Origin: Acidimicrobiales bacterium
Lineage (GTDB): Bacteria > Actinomycetota > Acidimicrobiia > Acidimicrobiales > SHLQ01
Reading direction: 5' to 3'
NCBI GenBank assembly: GCA_020629375.1
Contig: JAHDDK010000007.1
Span: forward strand, 46,284-98,195
Length of the DNA: 51,912 nt
The position numbers and the translations under genes are program-made. The notes under the pieces are model-generated. The model was not told where the DNA came from and did no database searches. It saw only the letters and a list, made by a program, of their open reading frames with translations. Each line of letters opens with the position of its first letter. Position 1 is the stretch's first letter. Of the stretch, positions 33,551 to 42,410 are shown in pieces.

Positions 33551-35383
33551 ATGGCTGACATTGAACCCACCGAGGGCGCCGAAGAGGTGCCGGCCGTCGA
33601 TTACTCGACGATGACCGAGACGCAGCTCGCCGCCAAGCAGCAGCTCGTCGAATCCGAGATCGCCGACCTGCGACTCAAGGCAGACGCACGAGAGGCCACC
33701 CCGGCCGACTCGGCCCGCTTTGACGAGCTGAAGTCCGACCTTCGCCAGATCAAGGGCGCCCGCGCATCGCTGGCCGCCATGCTCATCGATGACGAGCCCG
33801 AGGCGCCCGCCGCCGTTGAGCCCGTCGCCGAGCCCGTCGAGGTCACCGAGGCCACCGAGCCCGTGGCCGAGGTCGCCGAGGTCGAGGTGCCCGAACTGGT
33901 CGCCGCCGACATCTCCGACGACGTAGCCACCGGCACCGGTCCGATTGCCCCGGCATCGGAGCCCGAGGTCAAGTCGCCTGCTGGCCCTGCGATCTTCGCA
34001 TCGCTTGACGGCTCCAGCTTCACGACCCGTGGCGGTCGTGTCGTCGAGGCCACGACCATGGACGCCGTCGCCGAGCGCTTCTCGAAGATCCAGCGAGGCA
34101 TGCGCCAGTCCGACGGCAAGCTCGCCGCACCGCAGCACATCATGACCACGGACGCGTTCGTCGACTCGACCGCACCTCGTGCGATGGCTGGCGACAGCGC
34201 CGAGGCGATTGCGTTCAACACGGCACTTGTGCACGGCAAGATCGAAGAGGCAGTCATGGCCGACTGTCGCAATCCGATCGAACTGGAGACTAGCGAGTCC
34301 TGTAGCTACCGGACCGATACGCCGTTCTGGGACATCTTCCGAGGCAACGTCAACGCCAACGCTTGCTCGTTCAAGTGGAAGCGCAACTACAACCTCGAAG
34401 ACATCGCCGGTGGCGTCGCCTACTGGGACGCCTGCAAGCAGGCTCTTTGTGACCCGGCCGATGAGACCACGTGGAAGCCGCTCGCCGAGCTGCCGCCGTG
34501 TGACGAGGATTGCTACTCGACCGCTGAGGCGTTCTACCTCACGTGGGGACTCAAGGTCACCGTCGACGACATGTTCTGTCGTGCCGATCGCATTCAGGAG
34601 GCGAACGAACTTCTCGCCGCCTACCGTGCGGTGCAGCTCGACAACATCGCCCGCAGCTACTTCGACGCTCACGCAGCTAACGACAGCAACGTGTGGGCGG
34701 TCGACCTTGCCAGCTTCGGCACCGACCTCGGTCTCGTTCCGGCGCTCCAGATTGCACTTGCGCAGTTCGTCCAGCAGTTCAACAAGTCCGGCCGCTTCAC
34801 CTGCGACGAGTCGGGCAAGTTCGCTGTGGTGCCGAGCTACGTCACGAAGCACATCGCTATCGACTTGAGCCTCGCAGGCGAGAACGCCAACGCCGCCGAG
34901 TCGGTGATCCGTGACGCCTTCAGTGCATGCGGCATCAACGACGTCATCTTTGACGACGACTACGGCTGTGAGGGCAACCTCTCCGGCATTCCCGAAGAGG
35001 TCAACGACGGCGAGAAGCTGCCGTGCTCCGATTGGAACTGCACCGACAACCCATTCGATGCGATCGACGGCGCATGCCCGGCGTTCGAGTCGGGTGCACC
35101 GCTCGTGCCGCTCACCGATCGTGGACGGATTCGCATCGGTCACCGTGACGCCTTCTTGAAGGGCTCCACGGGCGTTGTCGACTACGAGCTCCGACAGGAC
35201 ACCCCGGACCTCCGGAAGAACCAGGCCACCTACTTCGGTGAGTCCCGGCACTTCCTGTTTCCCCGTGGCGACCTGATGTCGGGCGTTCTCGACTTCACCA
35301 ACGCATGCCCGAACGGCAACCGCATCGACCGCACTGCGGCCATCGATTGCGCCGCCGTCGTCGCTGCTCCCGCCACCAAGTAA
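33551..35383 (+). CDS. major capsid protein with N-terminal scaffold-like domain
   Basis: 610 aa from ATG 33551 (the frame is open upstream, but GAAAGGA sits just before this ATG). Residues 1-75 form a coiled coil (ETQLAAKQQLVESEIADLRL), then an acidic Ala/Pro/Val/Glu stretch to about 135, as in delta/scaffold domains cleaved on maturation. From about 200 the HK97-like core follows, ending FLFPRGDLMSGVLDF. The core has 16 cysteines (NANACSFKW, PPCDEDCYST, CSDWNC), far more than usual for this fold, suggesting disulphides or metal cross-links between subunits. Confidence 0.75.
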   Translation: MADIEPTEGAEEVPAVDYSTMTETQLAAKQQLVESEIADLRLKADAREATPADSARFDELKSDLRQIKGARASLAAMLIDDEPEAPAAVEPVAEPVEVTEATEPVAEVAEVEVPELVAADISDDVATGTGPIAPASEPEVKSPAGPAIFASLDGSSFTTRGGRVVEATTMDAVAERFSKIQRGMRQSDGKLAAPQHIMTTDAFVDSTAPRAMAGDSAEAIAFNTALVHGKIEEAVMADCRNPIELETSESCSYRTDTPFWDIFRGNVNANACSFKWKRNYNLEDIAGGVAYWDACKQALCDPADETTWKPLAELPPCDEDCYSTAEAFYLTWGLKVTVDDMFCRADRIQEANELLAAYRAVQLDNIARSYFDAHAANDSNVWAVDLASFGTDLGLVPALQIALAQFVQQFNKSGRFTCDESGKFAVVPSYVTKHIAIDLSLAGENANAAESVIRDAFSACGINDVIFDDDYGCEGNLSGIPEEVNDGEKLPCSDWNCTDNPFDAIDGACPAFESGAPLVPLTDRGRIRIGHRDAFLKGSTGVVDYELRQDTPDLRKNQATYFGESRHFLFPRGDLMSGVLDFTNACPNGNRIDRTAAIDCAAVVAAPATK

Positions 35384-35396
35384 TCCCGGCAGTAAC

Positions 35397-35434
35397 GCCC
35401 GGGCCTCGCTCCAACATCTGAGCGAGGCCCGGGC
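35397..35434 (+). terminator. perfect 15-bp hairpin after the capsid gene
   Basis: gcccgggcctcgctc (35397-35411) pairs perfectly with gagcgaggcccgggc (35420-35434), loop caacatct. No T-run. Downstream of the most highly expressed gene it probably acts as a terminator or 3' mRNA stabiliser. Confidence 0.75.
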
Positions 35435-35447
35435 CTCGATCGTGGCC

Positions 35448-35490
35448 GGTCGCCCGCCTTGTTTCTGGGTAGGTGCTCAGGCGGGTGGCC
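35448..35490 (+). terminator. second hairpin before the next head gene
   Basis: ggtcgcccgcc (35448-35458) pairs with ggcgggtggcc (35480-35490), 11 bp with two G-U pairs and a 21-base loop. Together with the preceding hairpin it fills most of the 146-base gap 35384-35529. Confidence 0.45.
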
Positions 35491-35529
35491 GTCCACATTA
35501 CCCCCACACAGCAAGGTGCCGAACTAGTT

Positions 35530-36855
35530 ATGGCTGACCGAGACCCGATCGAACAGGCCGACCCCGGCCAGCCCGTCGTCACCGCTCCGACGATCCTCAA
35601 CGGCGCACGACGAAACACCGCACTCGACCCCTACGCTGGTTCTCGGATCTGCGTATCGCCGTGTCAGTGCCCAACCGGATGGGCTCGGAACTGCACGCCG
35701 AACTACGACCCCGACGCCGAGCCGTTTGACGACGTCGAGGATTGCGAGTCTTTCGACTTCTACGGATTCGACTGGTTCGCCGTCGACACGGACTCACTCG
35801 ACGAATGCGCCGGATGCGGCGACATTCAGCAGCGTCTTGCCGAGATCACGGCTCAGGGCGCTGCATTCATGCTCGGCCGGGAACTCGACTCGGCGCCACT
35901 CACCGGCAACGCATCACTTCAGTCGGAATCGATCGCCATCTCCACCAACCCGGCGCACCCCGCCGACGCGTTGACCATGCTCTTGCACGCCGCAGGACTC
36001 AAGGGCCAGTACCGGTCAACCTTCATCGGCGCCGACTACCTTCTGCCGACACTGCTCGAAGCGGGCCTCGTGGCACAGGTCAACGGCCAATGGCGCCTCG
36101 CCGGTCGCCCGATAATCTTCTCACCGGGCATCTCTGGCGACGGCCCCGGTGGCGCTGCCGCCGACGCTGGTACGGCATGGCTGTATCTCGTCAACGGCTC
36201 GGTTGACTACAACTGGCAGCCCGTCAACTGGGCCGACATCGACCTGACCGGCATTGCCGAAGACGTCCGCAAGAACCAGGTCCACGCCCAAGCAATTACC
36301 TCGGGAATCGTGCGCTTCAACCCTCTATGCACGCACGCCGTGCCGGTCTGCCTCAAACACGAGTCGTGCTGTGACCCGTCCGGTGAAGCACAAGAGCGTG
36401 CCGTCACCACTGAATCGATTGGCGCCACCGAGCGAGCTGCGGCCGCCGAAACCGAACGACAGGCGCTCGTCGCCGCTGGCACTGCCGCACTCAAGCGTGC
36501 CGCCGAAGCCGACGCTGCCGCCGAGAAGGCGCGCGCGGAAGCCGCTGCCGTCGCTGAGAAGTTGGCAGCCGAACAGGCCAAGGTCGCCGCCGAGAAGGTG
36601 GCTGCCGAGAAGGCCGAAGCCGCCCGACTAGCGACCGAAGCAGAGAACGCCGCACTACGGGCCATGGCTGGGACACTCGACGAACCGGCTAAAGAGTCGG
36701 CCGACGACGAGGCAGTGCCAGACGGCACGATCGCCGAGGTCCTCGAATGGGTCGACGGCGACAAGGGCCGTGCTGCCACGGCACTCGACGCCGAGCGGTC
36801 CGGCAAGGAACGCAGCACGCTGATCGAACAACTCGAGGACATCACCAATGGCTGA
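35530..36855 (+). CDS. probable head protein with Ala-rich coiled coil (441 aa)
   Basis: Start at ATG 35530. A Cys-rich segment (RICVSPCQCPTGWARNC) is followed by ALTMLLHAAGLKGQYRSTF...GRPIIFSPGISG...GTAWLYLVNGSVDY, which resembles a head protein commonly encoded after the capsid gene in actinophages. Residues about 300-395 are an Ala/Glu coiled coil. The end IAEVLEWVDGDKGRAATALD...STLIEQLEDI is a small helical motif (VLxWV-x-D-x-x-RA-x-x-AL) I know from actinophage connector-region proteins. Cysteines: 11. Confidence 0.55.
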   Translation: MADRDPIEQADPGQPVVTAPTILNGARRNTALDPYAGSRICVSPCQCPTGWARNCTPNYDPDAEPFDDVEDCESFDFYGFDWFAVDTDSLDECAGCGDIQQRLAEITAQGAAFMLGRELDSAPLTGNASLQSESIAISTNPAHPADALTMLLHAAGLKGQYRSTFIGADYLLPTLLEAGLVAQVNGQWRLAGRPIIFSPGISGDGPGGAAADAGTAWLYLVNGSVDYNWQPVNWADIDLTGIAEDVRKNQVHAQAITSGIVRFNPLCTHAVPVCLKHESCCDPSGEAQERAVTTESIGATERAAAAETERQALVAAGTAALKRAAEADAAAEKARAEAAAVAEKLAAEQAKVAAEKVAAEKAEAARLATEAENAALRAMAGTLDEPAKESADDEAVPDGTIAEVLEWVDGDKGRAATALDAERSGKERSTLIEQLEDITNG

Positions 36856-39655
36856 TTCGATTGACGAAGTCGGGTTTGATTCCTGCGACGCCAATCCCGA
36901 GCCGCCGACCGGCCCGAACGGATGCACGACCGTAGAGAACTGCGTCGACCCCGATACGGGTGAGCCGCAACCGCTGCTCGTCCAGATCGTCGGCCAGTCT
37001 GATGTCGAACCGGTCTGCGACGAAACCACCGACACGTGGCACTACGTCACGTTCGTCGATGGCGTCGCCCAGCCTGGCACCACGGACTCGGGCATCCCGT
37101 GCTCCGATCCGCCACCGGCCGACATTGAGCCGGTCGAGGAGTGCCGCAACGACACGATCTGGAATGTCTGGTATTCGGCGAACCCCGCCGACGGGACGCT
37201 GACCGAGATCAGTGCAGCCGACACAGGTCGACCATGCGCTGATCCGATCGAGCAGGTCATCACCGAATGCTGCCCGACCGAATCGACCGTCGTCGAATAT
37301 GTCAACTCCGACAACTCCACCGACCTAACGGTTTCCGTGTCCGGCGCTGGAGACGTCATCAAGATCGGCTTGTCGCCAGGGCAGGAGGCTGACGCCGACG
37401 CCGTTGCGCAGGCGATCGCCGACTGCCTGGCCGCTGGAAACGAGCCATTCATCGAATGGACTACGACCGATGGCGGCACCGGATCGGGAACGATCACCGG
37501 CGAGACCGGCGCATTCCCGAACTTCTCCGGTCCCGGCACGTTTGATTGGGGTGGCGCCCCCGGCGACCCCGGACAATCCGGGAAGCTCAACGCACTGACC
37601 GTGACGTGCAGTCAGGAGGGCGAATGCGTCCCTGCACTGAACACGGTGGGATGCCACGATGAGCGTCGAGACGATCTGCTCGCCGGCATCCTCACCGAAC
37701 TCCAACAGCCTGACGTCACCGCTGACGTCGAGTACGTGTGCAACGTCGACACGGGCGTGTTCGACCAGGTCGTCACCACGTACGCCGATGGTGTCCAAAC
37801 CGGGCAGGTTGTCACGGCCACCCCGGTGTCGTGCGATCCGGAAACGTTCGACTACGAACAGCCCCGCATCTGCCGCGACGGGACGTGGCATGTTGCCCTG
37901 AACCAGATCGCCGAAGACGGAACAGTCACCGAACTGTCGGCGTTCGACACCGGCCAAGACTGCCCGCCACCGCAAAAGCCGGATTGCGTTGAGTCTCAAG
38001 AGTGGACGTACGGCATCGACAACACCGGAACGAGTTTCCGCTACGTCGACGCCACCTATCAGATCAACCTGTCCGACGGGTCGACACTGCAATGGACTCA
38101 GTCGGCCGCATCCAACGGCGGATGGACTGCGCAGCTCACCGAATGGGCAGCGAACATCCAGGCCGCGGCGAACGCTGCTGGTCTCCTGTGGTTCGCCGAA
38201 CCACGGGCCGTGAATAACGTTGTCCCCACAGACATCTCGGGCGGCTATGGTGCCGGGTCGACGCCGACCGGACTCCCGGGCGCCCCGTCGGTGCCTGTTG
38301 CCGTGGCGCTCATCGATGGCGGCATGGCAGCCCGCTATGTCAACATCCAGATTTGTCCCGGTCAGCCGGTGCCCGTGTCGGCCTCCGTTGTGACTGTCGC
38401 CGATCAGGGAGTGTCGACAAGTGCCGCCCCTGACGGTTACGCGCTGAACACGGCCGGTGCCGTTCTCGGTCCGATTCAGAAGTTCTTCGTGTGTCGCACC
38501 TGCGGCGAGGAACCAGTGTGGTTCTTGGACGATGGCGTCACCGAGGCTTCACCGGGCCAGATCCCGAACTGTTGGGAACCGTGCGGAACCCTGTCGACAC
38601 TGGACGCACCACCGGACCGCGAATGCGAGTTCGAGTTCACCGAGGCATGCGACAACAACAACTCGGCGGACCCTGACGACTGGACGAACCTCATCACTCG
38701 TCGGGCCACGATCTGTAACGGTCAGATCACCCTCGACTACCTCACTCCCGACCCCAGCGACTCGTCGGCATTCATCCCGTACGCCCTCGTGGGGGATTTC
38801 GTTGACTGCGCCACAGGCGAACCAATCCCCGAGCCGGTACCGCCGTGCTCCGAGTTCGAGCTGGCCACGCTCTACACGGTGACATCCGCTGGGACCGAGG
38901 GCCTTGTTCGCACCGAATGGGACACCGGCCAGCCCCCAGCCCCGGGGTCACAGCAAGGCGACGACGGCGTTGCTGCGGCCATCATCGATGACCTCGACCC
39001 AGCAACAGCGGCAGTACTGACCGGTCCCGCCGTCGTTGCCGGATCGCTCGAAACGAACGACTCGAACAACGTCGGTGGACCCCAAGACATCGAGGTCCGT
39101 GAAGGGTTCATTGTCGTCGAAACACCGTTTGACGTGTACTGGGCCACGAACAGCGAAGGTGCTCTCCGAGTGGAGCTGGGCCAATGCTGCGGCCCGCTCG
39201 TCGAGCAGTTCACGCACGCCAAGACCGTCGGCTCTGATCCGACGCCGACCGTTTCGATCCCTCGGGGAATCCACCGCATTCGGCTCACGAACCTCGACCT
39301 CGGTGGCGGCAATTCGAACTGGAACGCTGTCGTCTCGTTCGATGGCGGAGTGACGGAGTCGACCGACAACACGCCAGATGGCGTTACGTTCTGGTCGGCC
39401 AAGCCGGTGGAGCAATGCGTTCTCGCCAAGGTCTGCGAGGACACAGGTGACATCGTCGACCTGTTCACCGGTCAGCCGATCGACACGTCGACGGTGTCGG
39501 CATGCTCGATCGCATGCGAACCGGCCGCGCCAGCCTCCGACGACCCTGAGCCCACGCCGCACGTCATTGAGGATTGCGACGGCAACATGTACGGGATCAA
39601 CCCCGTCGACGGTTCAACCGTGTGGGGTCCGATCGTAGGCCCGGGGGCCATCTGA
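36848..39655 (+). CDS. very large cysteine-rich virion protein (935 aa)
   Basis: 35 cysteines spread over the whole length. Two similar segments, EECRNDTIWNVWYSANPADG and QPRICRDGTWHVALNQIAEDG, each followed by TLTE/TVTELSA-type strand and DTG, show an internal duplication of about 100 residues. Gly/Thr/Pro-rich and beta-like throughout. Overlaps the previous gene by eight bases. It shares the DG-type turns with the fibre protein at 28088. Likely a head fibre or decoration; no enzymatic motif seen. Confidence 0.55.
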   Translation: MADSIDEVGFDSCDANPEPPTGPNGCTTVENCVDPDTGEPQPLLVQIVGQSDVEPVCDETTDTWHYVTFVDGVAQPGTTDSGIPCSDPPPADIEPVEECRNDTIWNVWYSANPADGTLTEISAADTGRPCADPIEQVITECCPTESTVVEYVNSDNSTDLTVSVSGAGDVIKIGLSPGQEADADAVAQAIADCLAAGNEPFIEWTTTDGGTGSGTITGETGAFPNFSGPGTFDWGGAPGDPGQSGKLNALTVTCSQEGECVPALNTVGCHDERRDDLLAGILTELQQPDVTADVEYVCNVDTGVFDQVVTTYADGVQTGQVVTATPVSCDPETFDYEQPRICRDGTWHVALNQIAEDGTVTELSAFDTGQDCPPPQKPDCVESQEWTYGIDNTGTSFRYVDATYQINLSDGSTLQWTQSAASNGGWTAQLTEWAANIQAAANAAGLLWFAEPRAVNNVVPTDISGGYGAGSTPTGLPGAPSVPVAVALIDGGMAARYVNIQICPGQPVPVSASVVTVADQGVSTSAAPDGYALNTAGAVLGPIQKFFVCRTCGEEPVWFLDDGVTEASPGQIPNCWEPCGTLSTLDAPPDRECEFEFTEACDNNNSADPDDWTNLITRRATICNGQITLDYLTPDPSDSSAFIPYALVGDFVDCATGEPIPEPVPPCSEFELATLYTVTSAGTEGLVRTEWDTGQPPAPGSQQGDDGVAAAIIDDLDPATAAVLTGPAVVAGSLETNDSNNVGGPQDIEVREGFIVVETPFDVYWATNSEGALRVELGQCCGPLVEQFTHAKTVGSDPTPTVSIPRGIHRIRLTNLDLGGGNSNWNAVVSFDGGVTESTDNTPDGVTFWSAKPVEQCVLAKVCEDTGDIVDLFTGQPIDTSTVSACSIACEPAAPASDDPEPTPHVIEDCDGNMYGINPVDGSTVWGPIVGPGAI

Positions 39656-40881
39656 TGGCCCGCTGCTGCGGCACCCGCCTCGTCTACCGATACGAACCAC
39701 CCGCACAGGCGGGCCTCAACTATCGATGGTGGACGGCCGCCGCTGGCCCACATCTCGACCCGCTCGAATGGGACGGCCCCGCAGACTCCAACGGCTTCCC
39801 GCTGCCCACTGCCGCCAACCCCGACTTCCAAGGCGTCTCCACGCTCGGCGACATCCGAGACTCCAACAGTGGGGCCGGAGCGGCCCGGTACGGGGTCATC
39901 GACGGATGGGTGTGGCTACCCGACGATGTCACCGACTGGCGAGACGGCAACACCAACACCGGGGAGCTCGGGATGGTGCTGTCCGCCCCATGCTGCGGGA
40001 GCGTCCTTGTCGAGCAGCCGGGCGGCAATCACGACACCAGCACGGTTACCGCCGACCGGACACTCATGGACGCCACCCCGGTTACCGGGGGATGGCACTA
40101 CATCTACAACCCGCAATCCGATGCCAGCGCCTTCCAGGGGCTTGACCTCGAATACTCGACGAACGGCGGGGCAAGCTGGCAAGACATAGCCGTCACCCAG
40201 CCAGACCCACCGTCGATCGAGATCCTCGAGATCAAGAACTGTGAGCCGGTGCCAGACGGTTGGCAGCTCGAACCGTTGTCGGCATGCTGCCCGCCCCGCT
40301 ACGTCCCCCAGTCCGACGGGCTGGACGAAGACGATGTAACCGCACTGCTCCCGCAACCGGCGACGACCGCCCCGATCCCGGACAACGAGACCGATACCGC
40401 GATCCGGACCGGGCAGGTCGGCACGTCGGCGCTGTACGCCCGCGCAGACCACAACCACCCGATCCGCCGCCAAGCCAACCCCGGCGACATCACGCTCACC
40501 GCAGGCGGCTCCGCCGTGGTCACGCAGGCCACGATCATCCTCGATCGCTGGTCGACCGAAGAAACGTACGAGTTCAACACCCGGACCCGCGTCTCGCAGG
40601 TGGCCGGCACCTCATGGGGGTGGCTCACCGTCCCCGCTATTGCCGGTTTCCAACAGCCGCAAATCGCCTATCTCGGAACCTACCGCAGCGATTCGCAATC
40701 CCCGCAGATCGACAGCGACACCGGCGCTGGCGACGACGGTGCTGCCCCTCGCGGCCCGCTCATGTCGTCCGAGGCTCATCACTGGTCGTCGACGAACCGC
40801 CTGTATTTCGCCTATCTACGCCGTGACGAGGCGATTACGTCCATGTTCATCGAGGCGGTCGTGAGGTACATCCGTGTCTGA
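39655..40881 (+). CDS. fibre protein with DHNHPI motif (408 aa)
   Basis: ATG 39655 overlaps the previous stop. Contains GQVGTSALYARADHNHPI at about 250-270, a motif repeatedly seen in phage fibre proteins ('GTS..yARaDHtHP') before a trimeric beta domain. N-terminal MARCCGTRLVYRY and SACCPPRY are Cys-rich. The C-terminal 130 residues are beta-rich and resemble a fibre tip. Confidence 0.65.
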   Translation: MARCCGTRLVYRYEPPAQAGLNYRWWTAAAGPHLDPLEWDGPADSNGFPLPTAANPDFQGVSTLGDIRDSNSGAGAARYGVIDGWVWLPDDVTDWRDGNTNTGELGMVLSAPCCGSVLVEQPGGNHDTSTVTADRTLMDATPVTGGWHYIYNPQSDASAFQGLDLEYSTNGGASWQDIAVTQPDPPSIEILEIKNCEPVPDGWQLEPLSACCPPRYVPQSDGLDEDDVTALLPQPATTAPIPDNETDTAIRTGQVGTSALYARADHNHPIRRQANPGDITLTAGGSAVVTQATIILDRWSTEETYEFNTRTRVSQVAGTSWGWLTVPAIAGFQQPQIAYLGTYRSDSQSPQIDSDTGAGDDGAAPRGPLMSSEAHHWSSTNRLYFAYLRRDEAITSMFIEAVVRYIRV

Positions 40882-41245
40882 CCCGATCATCATCACCGAC
40901 CCCGCCGACGTCGCCGACCTGCCCTTCGGGACCCCGTACGTTCTTGACGTCGGATTCAACGAACCAGACCACGATCCCGAAGCATTCGCCGACGCTTACG
41001 CCAAGGCCCGAGCCGCGATCCCGGCCACCGAGCCAGTCGACACCGAACCCCCGACCATCGAAGTGTCGTTCACCGACACGCACGCCGTGTTCACCTCCCC
41101 CGTCGACTCTGTCGTCGCAATCTCGGGTGACGTCCGGGACGACGACGACATGAAACTCGCAGCGGGCAAACCCAAGCAACGTCGGCTCACCAACGAGGGG
41201 CACGGATTCGTGTCCGTTGAAGGCAAGGAGTACCCGAGGCCATGA
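40874..41245 (+). CDS. hypothetical acidic protein (123 aa)
   Basis: GTG start overlapping the fibre gene. Very acidic, with a likely beta domain (TIEVSFTDTHAVFTSPVDSV) and a basic tail. Overlaps the haloperoxidase-like gene by ATGA. Could be a fibre-assembly partner; function unknown. Confidence 0.5.
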   Translation: MSDPIIITDPADVADLPFGTPYVLDVGFNEPDHDPEAFADAYAKARAAIPATEPVDTEPPTIEVSFTDTHAVFTSPVDSVVAISGDVRDDDDMKLAAGKPKQRRLTNEGHGFVSVEGKEYPRP

Positions 41246-42003
41246 TCGAGTTCCCCACATCCAAGGTCACCGACCTCGACGGCCACGATGGGCGCCTGCA
41301 CTCTGTGGTGCGCGGCCGCAACGACTACGACGTACCGGCGCCGCCCGCCATCGACTCGGACGAGTTCGGGCGTGAGGTCGAGCTATTCCTCTCAGCACGC
41401 CACGACGTGAAGGCCGGACGCTGGCCGTACGAATACTTCGAGGCCATCGGCCTCGACCCGGCTGTGCCCGACATGTTCCGACCCCTCGGCGTCACCGAAG
41501 ATGATCCGGTGTCGGCGGCTCGGTTGGTCGACCACGCGATGGACAAGACCATCGACCTCCATCACGCATTCGTCGACCACTTCAAGGGCGCCAAGCTCAA
41601 GAAGCCGCAGGCCGAGCGCTCCCCGCAATCGGCTGGCGTGGACTTCCTCGGCTGGCGGGAATTCGACGCCATCGTGCTTGAGAACGTCCACAAGGCGCTC
41701 ATCGAGGCGTTTCAGGTCAAGTACTTCTACGCCTTCCCACGGCCCGAGCACCACTTCGCAGCCGGTGCGCTGATCGGCGAGTACGGGTGCCCGCCGCACC
41801 CATCCTACGTAGCTGGCCATGGCGCCATCGCTGGGACAACAGTCCAGACGTGGATCGACCACGTCAAACTGACTGACGCCCAGATCACCCAGGCCGAGCA
41901 TGCTGGCCGACACTATGCCCATTACCGGACCCTCGCCGGGGTCCACTGGGCCATGGACAACACTCAGGGGTACGAACTCGGCCGCCAAGTCTCCGCCTTG
42001 TAG
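41242..42003 (+). CDS. vanadium bromoperoxidase/PAP2-superfamily protein (253 aa)
   Basis: Superfamily motifs are complete but for one residue: K160-x6-R167-P (KYFYAFPRP), then CPPHPSYVAGHGAIAG with H193, then YRTLAGVHWAMD with R229 and H235 (Arg-x5-His spacing as in haloperoxidases), ending in a GYELGRQV helix. HPSY-x-x-GH-x-x-x-AG is close to algal and bacterial vanadium bromoperoxidases; the vanadate-binding Ser before GH is Ala (A191). It is half the usual length of those enzymes. Either a vanadate haloperoxidase or an acid-phosphatase relative; in the virion operon it may act on the host surface or lipid carriers. The chemistry is inferred. Confidence 0.7.
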   Translation: MIEFPTSKVTDLDGHDGRLHSVVRGRNDYDVPAPPAIDSDEFGREVELFLSARHDVKAGRWPYEYFEAIGLDPAVPDMFRPLGVTEDDPVSAARLVDHAMDKTIDLHHAFVDHFKGAKLKKPQAERSPQSAGVDFLGWREFDAIVLENVHKALIEAFQVKYFYAFPRPEHHFAAGALIGEYGCPPHPSYVAGHGAIAGTTVQTWIDHVKLTDAQITQAEHAGRHYAHYRTLAGVHWAMDNTQGYELGRQVSAL

Positions 42004-42018
42004 AAACGTGTAGAGAAG

Positions 42019-42261
42019 ATGAGTCCCGAGGTTGCTTCTGTGATTGTTGCCGGTATCGCTGCCGTGGCTTCGACCATCACGGCCATCGTTGTCGCCGTGA
42101 TCCAGCATCGCCAGAAGAAGATGCGCACCCCCGTCGAGGGAACCTATGCCGCCGTCAATTCGGGCCGCATGGAACGCATCGAGTCAGCCGTGTTCGAGAT
42201 AAAGACCGACGTCGCCACCCTCGCTGGGGAAGTCGCCGCACTGAAGCGGGACACTGACTAA
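42019..42261 (+). CDS. holin-like membrane protein (80 aa)
   Basis: Ribosome site AGAGAAG. One long N-terminal span (VASVIVAGIAAVASTITAIV, about 5-28), then a basic patch HRQKKMR and a coiled-coil end (ESAVFEIKTDVATLAGEVAAL). This layout matches small actinophage membrane proteins commonly proposed as holins. It lies in front of other membrane peptides and a protease. Confidence 0.5.
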   Translation: MSPEVASVIVAGIAAVASTITAIVVAVIQHRQKKMRTPVEGTYAAVNSGRMERIESAVFEIKTDVATLAGEVAALKRDTD

Positions 42262-42265
42262 ATCA

Positions 42266-42279
42266 TTCCGATATCGGAA
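42266..42279 (+). repeat. perfect palindrome TTCCGATATCGGAA
   Basis: A 14-bp exact palindrome directly after the stop of the holin-like gene and overlapping the ribosome site (GGAAGGA, 42276-42282) of the next microprotein. It could be a protein-binding site or a mini-hairpin that blocks ribosome access. Confidence 0.5.
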
Positions 42280-42289
42280 GGATTATGAA

Positions 42290-42361
42290 ATGACGCCGGG
42301 CCTTGCCCTTTGCATCTTCGCTCTGACCTGCGCCGCCATCTGGTGGCTGATCGAAGGCTAG
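42290..42361 (+). CDS. 23-aa membrane microprotein
   Basis: MTPGLALCIFALTCAAIWWL then IEG: a single span, with GGAAGGA eight bases upstream. Very short, but the strong ribosome site and hydrophobicity support expression. Possible holin partner. Confidence 0.45.
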   Translation: MTPGLALCIFALTCAAIWWLIEG

Positions 42362-42410
42362 GACCCCGACCCACTGGAGGATATGGGCCGAGGTCCGCCT
42401 TGTGCGCTCG

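Noticed and set aside
33440..35251. 603-aa open frame on the reverse strand across the capsid gene
   Set aside because: It is exactly antisense to a well-supported capsid gene, has the Val/Gly/Arg/Asp-rich composition of GC-rich shadows, and no ribosome site.
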